Positions 59,855 to 64,000 of a stretch of DNA of 64,000 nt are shown in pieces; positions within the stretch are counted from its first letter, which is position 1, and each line of letters starts with the position of its first letter. The stretch lies in NCBI RefSeq assembly GCF_009833965.1, contig NZ_CP047165.1:1178001-1242000 (forward strand), given 5' to 3'. The translations under genes and the position numbers were made by a program. The notes beneath the pieces are model-generated. The model searched no databases. It saw nothing but the letters and a program-made list of their open reading frames with translations, and was not told the origin of the DNA. The DNA comes from Pelistega ratti (GTDB taxonomy: Bacteria; Pseudomonadota; Gammaproteobacteria; Burkholderiales; Burkholderiaceae_B).

Positions 59855-59902
59855 CTTATATCACTATACCTTATTAGTAAGTATTATTACTTTTACATTA
59901 AA

Positions 59903-61345
59903 CTAACTTAAAGATTTATTCTGGTTATCTATTTCAATATTTTCTTCTGTCTTATCCTCTACCGCCTTATAAGTAGTTTCCTCTGCTACAGAACGCTTTT
60001 CTTCAACACTAGGGATATCACCCTCTTCTACTACCACGCCCCCTACAGGTACTTCAGTATTTAATACTAAATCTTTTACCTGTTCCATCATTTCTTCATC
60101 ATGCGAAATATCTTGACTGATATCCACACGAGGATCTAGCTCATGCACCACAGGGGCAGGTGTAATATCCACTGCCATCGGTACATATTGGGCATTCTCA
60201 ATATTAGGACGATAATTTGCTCGCATTTTACTCACAAAAAGTCCCATAATCAACGCACAAGAGGCCACATACACCATATACATAGAAGAACCCCCACCAT
60301 CCATCAGCATTCCTGCGATAGATGGACCAATTGTTGCTCCTACACTAAATGCCAACAGCAACGCACCACTTAATCCAACTCGCATCGCTGGTGATACATG
60401 CTCATTTGCTAATGCTACCGATAAAGGATAAAAAGTAAACTGTAAGCACCCCATACAGGCAATAACAATCAATAATAGGTGATAACTCGGATTATGGATT
60501 AAAACAAGTGGAAGTGTAAATAAGACCAAACCAAATGCACTCACTCTCAGTATTCTCAAACGATTAAACCGATCACTCAAGTAACCCATTGGATATTGTG
60601 CCAATAACCCTGCTAAAACACAGACAGAAAGAAAAATAGAAACTTGGTCATTACTCAAGCCTGCCTTATTAGCATACACTGCCGCCAAACTATAAAAAGA
60701 GCTCGTAATTGCCCCACCAAGGAATAAAACAACCATAGGAACAGGTACAATCTTAAAATATACTCTAAGATTTAAAGGGGCTTGTGAGGCTAAAACAGGG
60801 TGAGCTCGGCGTGTTAAAGCAATCGGAATTAAACATAAACTCATTGACATTGCAACGGCATTTAACACCGTCATATTTAATTCAGGAAAAGCACCAATTG
60901 ACATTTGTCCAAGCACAATGCCTAAGCTACTCATCATCATATAGACAGAAAAAATAACCCCTCTATTATGTCCTTCTGACTGATCATTCAACCAACTCTC
61001 TAGTACCATATACTGTGTAACCATCGCAATCCCGACAATCACACGGAATAATAACCAAATTTCCATCGTAGGGATTAAGGTTTGAGCTAATACCATCACA
61101 GAAACAATGGCAGCACTCGCCACATAGGCTCGGATATGTCCAAAAGCACTGATTAGTTTATGCCCTATACGAACCCCTAATACCAAACCCAAATAATAGG
61201 CTGAAATTAAAAGCCCTACCCAAGATTGAGAAATGCCATCTTGTGTTAATCGTAAAGACATAAAAGTGTTATATAACCCCGTCCCTACAGATAACAACAA
61301 AATGGCAAAATAAAGTGAAGCAAAAGAAAAAATAATACGAATCAT
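59903..61345 (-). CDS. MFS transporter (YcaD-like) with acidic C-terminal tail
   Basis: A 480-residue permease with twelve hydrophobic helices over the first 390 residues. The YcaD-type start is ASLYFAILLLSVGTGLYNTFMSLRL, with the MFS motif GYLSDRFNRLRIL in the cytoplasmic loop. The last 90 residues are a hydrophilic, Glu-rich tail that typical YcaD-type proteins lack. The ATG at 61345 has no ribosome binding site and lies one base from a perfect hairpin; an in-frame stop a little upstream means the start cannot be moved far. Substrate unknown. Confidence 0.85.
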   Translation of the reverse strand: MIRIIFSFASLYFAILLLSVGTGLYNTFMSLRLTQDGISQSWVGLLISAYYLGLVLGVRIGHKLISAFGHIRAYVASAAIVSVMVLAQTLIPTMEIWLLFRVIVGIAMVTQYMVLESWLNDQSEGHNRGVIFSVYMMMSSLGIVLGQMSIGAFPELNMTVLNAVAMSMSLCLIPIALTRRAHPVLASQAPLNLRVYFKIVPVPMVVLFLGGAITSSFYSLAAVYANKAGLSNDQVSIFLSVCVLAGLLAQYPMGYLSDRFNRLRILRVSAFGLVLFTLPLVLIHNPSYHLLLIVIACMGCLQFTFYPLSVALANEHVSPAMRVGLSGALLLAFSVGATIGPSIAGMLMDGGGSSMYMVYVASCALIMGLFVSKMRANYRPNIENAQYVPMAVDITPAPVVHELDPRVDISQDISHDEEMMEQVKDLVLNTEVPVGGVVVEEGDIPSVEEKRSVAEETTYKAVEDKTEENIEIDNQNKSLS

Positions 61346-61346
61346 T

Positions 61347-61381
61347 GGTACATAACGATAAAACCAATCAAGTTATGTACC
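61347..61381 (-). promoter_or_regulatory. Hairpin abutting the MFS start codon
   Basis: A perfect 10-bp stem GGTACATAAC/GTTATGTACC (61372-61381 with 61347-61356 on the minus strand) ends one base before the MFS ATG and begins 20 bases after the uspA stop. There is no T-run. It covers the spot where a ribosome would bind, so translational control or an RNA-processing site is likely. Confidence 0.5.
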
Positions 61382-61401
61382 CATAACCCGATTAAACGAG
61401 A

Positions 61402-61860
61402 TTAATTTCCTTGACCACCTGCACGGTAAACAAAGACTGAGCTAGAAGCTAAAGAAATCACTTTAGTTGTCACACTACCTAATAGAAAACGTGATAATCC
61501 ACTACGCCCATGTGTTGCAATAAAGATTAAATCACAACCTTGTTTTTTAGCAGTTTCTACAATACCTTCCGCAACATTATGGTTTGATACGATAACAGAA
61601 CTAGCTTTCACATCCGCCGCATCTGCACGTTCTAACACTGGTTTAAGAAAGGCTTCTGCCTCTTGTTTGGCAGCATCTTCATAATTACTCTCAGAAATCG
61701 CTGCTGCCATACCATCAAAGCCAAGTAATGCTGAAACAGGTTGTGTAACATAGATAGCAACAATTTCTGCACCGACTTGACGAGCAAAAGTAACACCCGC
61801 ATTAGCCGCTAATGAAGAAATCTCTGATCCATCAACAGGAAGAAGTATTTTTTTGTACAT
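61402..61860 (-). CDS. Universal stress protein, UspA family
   Basis: A 152-residue single-domain Usp. The N-terminal KKILLPVDGSEISSLAANAGV and the nucleotide-binding GxxGxS set in LIFIATHGRSGLSRFLLGSVTTKVI are intact, so an ATP-binding subgroup is likely. The MFS gene lies 56 bases downstream on the same strand. Ribosome binding site AAGGAG before the ATG. Confidence 0.93.
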   Translation of the reverse strand: MYKKILLPVDGSEISSLAANAGVTFARQVGAEIVAIYVTQPVSALLGFDGMAAAISESNYEDAAKQEAEAFLKPVLERADAADVKASSVIVSNHNVAEGIVETAKKQGCDLIFIATHGRSGLSRFLLGSVTTKVISLASSSVFVYRAGGQGN

Positions 61861-62065
61861 AACAGTGCTCCTTTAAAAAAATAAAATGGGTTGTTATCAT
61901 TATTATCGTCAATCATACCATACTATTCCTATTAGGTAAGCAATCTCTTACCAATTACTATTTATACAGTCTTAATATGACAATATTAGGTCTCTATCCT
62001 TATTTTTATAGGCTTTATAAATCAATAATAAGAAACACTACTTACGATAATATTTATTTTAATAA

Positions 62066-62785
62066 CTAGTCATGCTGTGAAGGTGTCCACAGTGTTGTAC
62101 CACCAGAGGCTTTTTCTAGTGCCTCTACATAGGCTTGGTGTGCGGATAACTCTTCTTCATTCGCATAAATAATAGGCAAAGCATTAACAGTTGCTGCATC
62201 TAATTGTCGCACTATATCTGCCTTTTTCTCATTATTTTCATGCATTTCTAAACTCAAACCAAACTGTTGGCGTGTCATGGCAATATAAACATCAGCCAAT
62301 AACTCTGAGTCTAGTAAAGCCCCATGAAGCTCACGATGACTATTATCAATTTCAAAACGTGCACATAACGCATCTAAACTAAGACGCTTAACGCCAGGAA
62401 TTAATTCCTTAGCGAGCACTAATGTATCCAGAAACTTGGGGACATATTGATGGATAGAAGGATACCCTGCAAGTGCAAATTCATGATTTAAAAAACCAAT
62501 ATCAAATGGGGCATTATGTGCAATCATTTCTGCCCCTTTAATATATTCAATAATCTGCTGAATCTGCTGATCAAAAGTAGGATATTGAGATAAAAAATCC
62601 GTTGTTAAACCATGCACTTTAAGTGCATCTGGCTCACTATCCCGTTGAGGATTAAAATAGAGGTGTAGATTATTGCCCGTCAATCGACGATCAATAAGCT
62701 CTACACACCCTAATTCAATAATACGATTACCGTCTTCTGTTTTAAGACCTGTTGTTTCCGTATCAAAGACAATCTGTCTCATCAT
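62066..62785 (-). CDS. dnaQ: DNA polymerase III epsilon subunit
   Basis: The 3'-5' proofreading exonuclease of the replicase, 239 residues. The three exonuclease motifs are RQIVFDTETTGLKTEDGNRIIELG (Asp and Glu), MIAHNAPFDIGFLNHE (Asp), and HGALLDSELLADVYIA (His and Asp). QFGLSL after the domain resembles a clamp-binding motif, and the C-terminal stretch is the expected polymerase-contact tail. It starts 3 bases after fabI, an arrangement different from the rnhA-dnaQ pair of gammaproteobacteria. Confidence 0.97.
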   Translation of the reverse strand: MMRQIVFDTETTGLKTEDGNRIIELGCVELIDRRLTGNNLHLYFNPQRDSEPDALKVHGLTTDFLSQYPTFDQQIQQIIEYIKGAEMIAHNAPFDIGFLNHEFALAGYPSIHQYVPKFLDTLVLAKELIPGVKRLSLDALCARFEIDNSHRELHGALLDSELLADVYIAMTRQQFGLSLEMHENNEKKADIVRQLDAATVNALPIIYANEEELSAHQAYVEALEKASGGTTLWTPSQHD

Positions 62786-62788
62786 AAA

Positions 62789-63571
62789 CTACACAATACC
62801 TGATACAACGGTAGAGAAACCATTATCGACATAGATAATTTCACCCGTAATACCTGAGGCTAAATCAGACAATAAGAATGCCGCAGCATTACCAACATCT
62901 TCAATCGTAACATTGCGGCGTAATGGTGTATTCGCCTCTACTGTTTCTAGAATTTTTGAGAACCCTTTAATACCAGAAGCGGCTAATGTTTTAATAGGCC
63001 CTGCTGAAATACCATTAGCACGGATCCCTTTAGGCCCAACACTGCTTGCAACATAGCGTACACTAGACTCAAGTGATGCTTTGGCTAAACCCATGGTATT
63101 GTAGTTAGCAATCGCTCTTTCTGCCCCTAAGTAAGTAAGGGTTAATAACGAACCTTTATTTTTTTCAAGTAACGGAAGTGCAGCTTTCGCTAAGGCAGGA
63201 AAACTATAGGCAGAAATATCATGGGCAATATGGAAAGACTCTCGTGAAAACCCTTCTAAAAAATCACCTGAAATCGCTTCACGTGGTGCAAAACCAATAG
63301 AATGAACCAAACCATCTAAACCATCCCAATGTTCAGATAACATGGCAATGGCATGAGCAATACTCTCATCAGAGCTGACATCACAGGGAATAACAATATC
63401 ACTACCAAAAGACTTGGCATATTCAGTTACTCTATCTTTAAAGCGATCACTAACATATGTAAAGGCTAAAGAAGCGCCTTGATCATGACATGCTTTAGCA
63501 ATACCATATGCAATTGAATAGTCAGAAATAAGACCAGTAATGACGATTTTTTTATTAGCTAAAAAACCCAT
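62789..63571 (-). CDS. fabI: Enoyl-[acyl-carrier-protein] reductase FabI
   Basis: NADH-dependent enoyl-ACP reductase for the last step of fatty-acid elongation. The 260 residues begin with the FabI form of the Rossmann motif ([15 protein letters not shown]). [16 protein letters not shown] holds the glycine linked to triclosan binding. The catalytic pair is in [12 protein letters not shown] (Tyr and Lys, six apart), followed by [14 protein letters not shown]. Co-transcribed with dnaQ (3-base gap). Confidence 0.97.
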   Translation of the reverse strand: MGFLANKKIVITGLISDYSIAYGIAKACHDQGASLAFTYVSDRFKDRVTEYAKSFGSDIVIPCDVSSDESIAHAIAMLSEHWDGLDGLVHSIGFAPREAISGDFLEGFSRESFHIAHDISAYSFPALAKAALPLLEKNKGSLLTLTYLGAERAIANYNTMGLAKASLESSVRYVASSVGPKGIRANGISAGPIKTLAASGIKGFSKILETVEANTPLRRNVTIEDVGNAAAFLLSDLASGITGEIIYVDNGFSTVVSGIV

Positions 63572-63645
63572 TTCTCTATCCTACGATAAAAATATACTGT
63601 TTAAAGAAAAACAATATAGTAAACACAGTATCTGGATATACTAAA

Positions 63646-63717
63646 ATCCGTATAACCATCAACTATTAAATATGATGAAAACCAAATTTTAACATAACGT
63701 TAGAGGGCTATACGGAT
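63646..63717 (-). terminator. Long-loop inverted repeat after the partial gene at the right edge
   Basis: ATCCGTATAACC and GGCTATACGGAT (63646-63657 with 63706-63717), 11 of 12 paired with a 48-base loop. The minus strand continues TTTT. Likely the transcript end of the gene at 63750, or a folded leader of fabI. Confidence 0.45.
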
Positions 63718-63749
63718 AAAAACTTCATTATTACCTAATAGAAGTATAT

Positions 63750-64000
63750 TTAGTGATGCAAAGAAGGTAATGTGTACCATCCTTTATCGTACATCATAGA
63801 TGGCCATATTGCATGAGCACGGGCTAATGTAATAAGTGTTTCATCCATTGATTGTACAGGGGTATATGTTTCAGGAGCGGTATAGATAACTTGTTGTGCA
63901 GGTAATAAGGGCTGCAATACCGTCAGAATATCCCCTTTAAGATACCCATAATTATCATTGTATTGCATCATCGCTCTACCGCCAGACATAGCTAACGTTA
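63750..64000 (-). CDS. C-terminal part of an unidentified protein (runs past right edge)
   Basis: An open frame on the minus strand that continues past the window edge with no stop. The 83 visible residues end ARAHAIWPSMMYDKGWYTLPSLHH. The piece GDILTVLQPLLPAQQVIYTAPETYTPVQSMDETLITL is soluble and of moderate composition. I do not recognise the family. A later in-frame ATG exists, but the frame reads on upstream, so it is probably not the real start. Confidence 0.55.
   Translation of the reverse strand, partial: TLAMSGGRAMMQYNDNYGYLKGDILTVLQPLLPAQQVIYTAPETYTPVQSMDETLITLARAHAIWPSMMYDKGWYTLPSLHH

Overview
The window reads as chromosomal DNA of an AT-rich betaproteobacterium. The best guess is the order Burkholderiales, an Alcaligenaceae-type host-associated organism (Pelistega, Oligella or Basilea-like). 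This rests on the tkt-gap-pgk cluster, the fused malic enzyme/phosphotransacetylase, a malate:quinone oxidoreductase, PxpABC, and protein sequences that look betaproteobacterial. The genus is an inference from gene content and was not tested by any search. No tRNA, rRNA, CRISPR array or prophage was seen. Nearly all of it is densely packed housekeeping and transport genes.

Layout. 1-7.7 kb: an envelope-defence pair on the minus strand, an alpha-2-macroglobulin followed by the penicillin-binding protein PbpC (cut by the left edge). 7.8-12.2 kb: tkt-gap-pgk on the minus strand, with a terminator hairpin between gap and pgk. The gap product carries Gly where most NAD-dependent enzymes have Asp. 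12.3-19.1 kb: rsmE, the glutamate transporter gltS, an orphan barstar-like gene, maeB, and a degenerate FAD-binding-fold protein. 19.2-28.5 kb: an aminotransferase, ubiD, upp, then the classic queA-tgt-yajC-secD-secF series. 28.8-33.0 kb: an iron/haem locus made of a PepSY membrane protein and a TonB-dependent receptor that strongly resembles the neisserial haemoglobin receptor HmbR; a well-formed promoter with a Fur-like site lies directly upstream of the receptor.

33.2-41.0 kb: mqo, a YghU-type glutathione transferase, a HAD-family protein, then mltD-gloB and methyltransferase-rnhA, an arrangement also known from gammaproteobacteria except that dnaQ has moved (it lies at 62 kb beside fabI). 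41.0-47.3 kb: small stress and efflux genes (ArsC-like, YchJ, SMR pump, nitroreductase) and the complete sulfate importer sbp-cysT-cysW-cysA. 47.7-51.2 kb: the 5-oxoprolinase genes pxpB-pxpC-pxpA followed by an NRAMP-fold transporter that has lost the usual metal-binding motifs. 51.4-58.7 kb: a Pmp3-like peptide, glpK, an amino-acid-binding protein, a DUF1275 membrane protein, bioB and two small-molecule transporters. 58.7-59.8 kb: one intact IS30-family insertion sequence with nearly perfect inverted repeats. 59.9-64 kb: an MFS transporter with an acidic tail, uspA, fabI-dnaQ, and the C-terminus of an unidentified protein running off the right edge.

I found no clearly new multi-gene defence or mobile system. 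The points most worth following up are the haemoglobin-receptor locus with its overlapping Fur/promoter site, the metal-ligand-less NRAMP-like transporter tied to PxpABC, the cofactor-site change in GAPDH, the orphan barstar, the soluble (non-lipoprotein) macroglobulin, and several inverted repeats in positions that could be regulatory.
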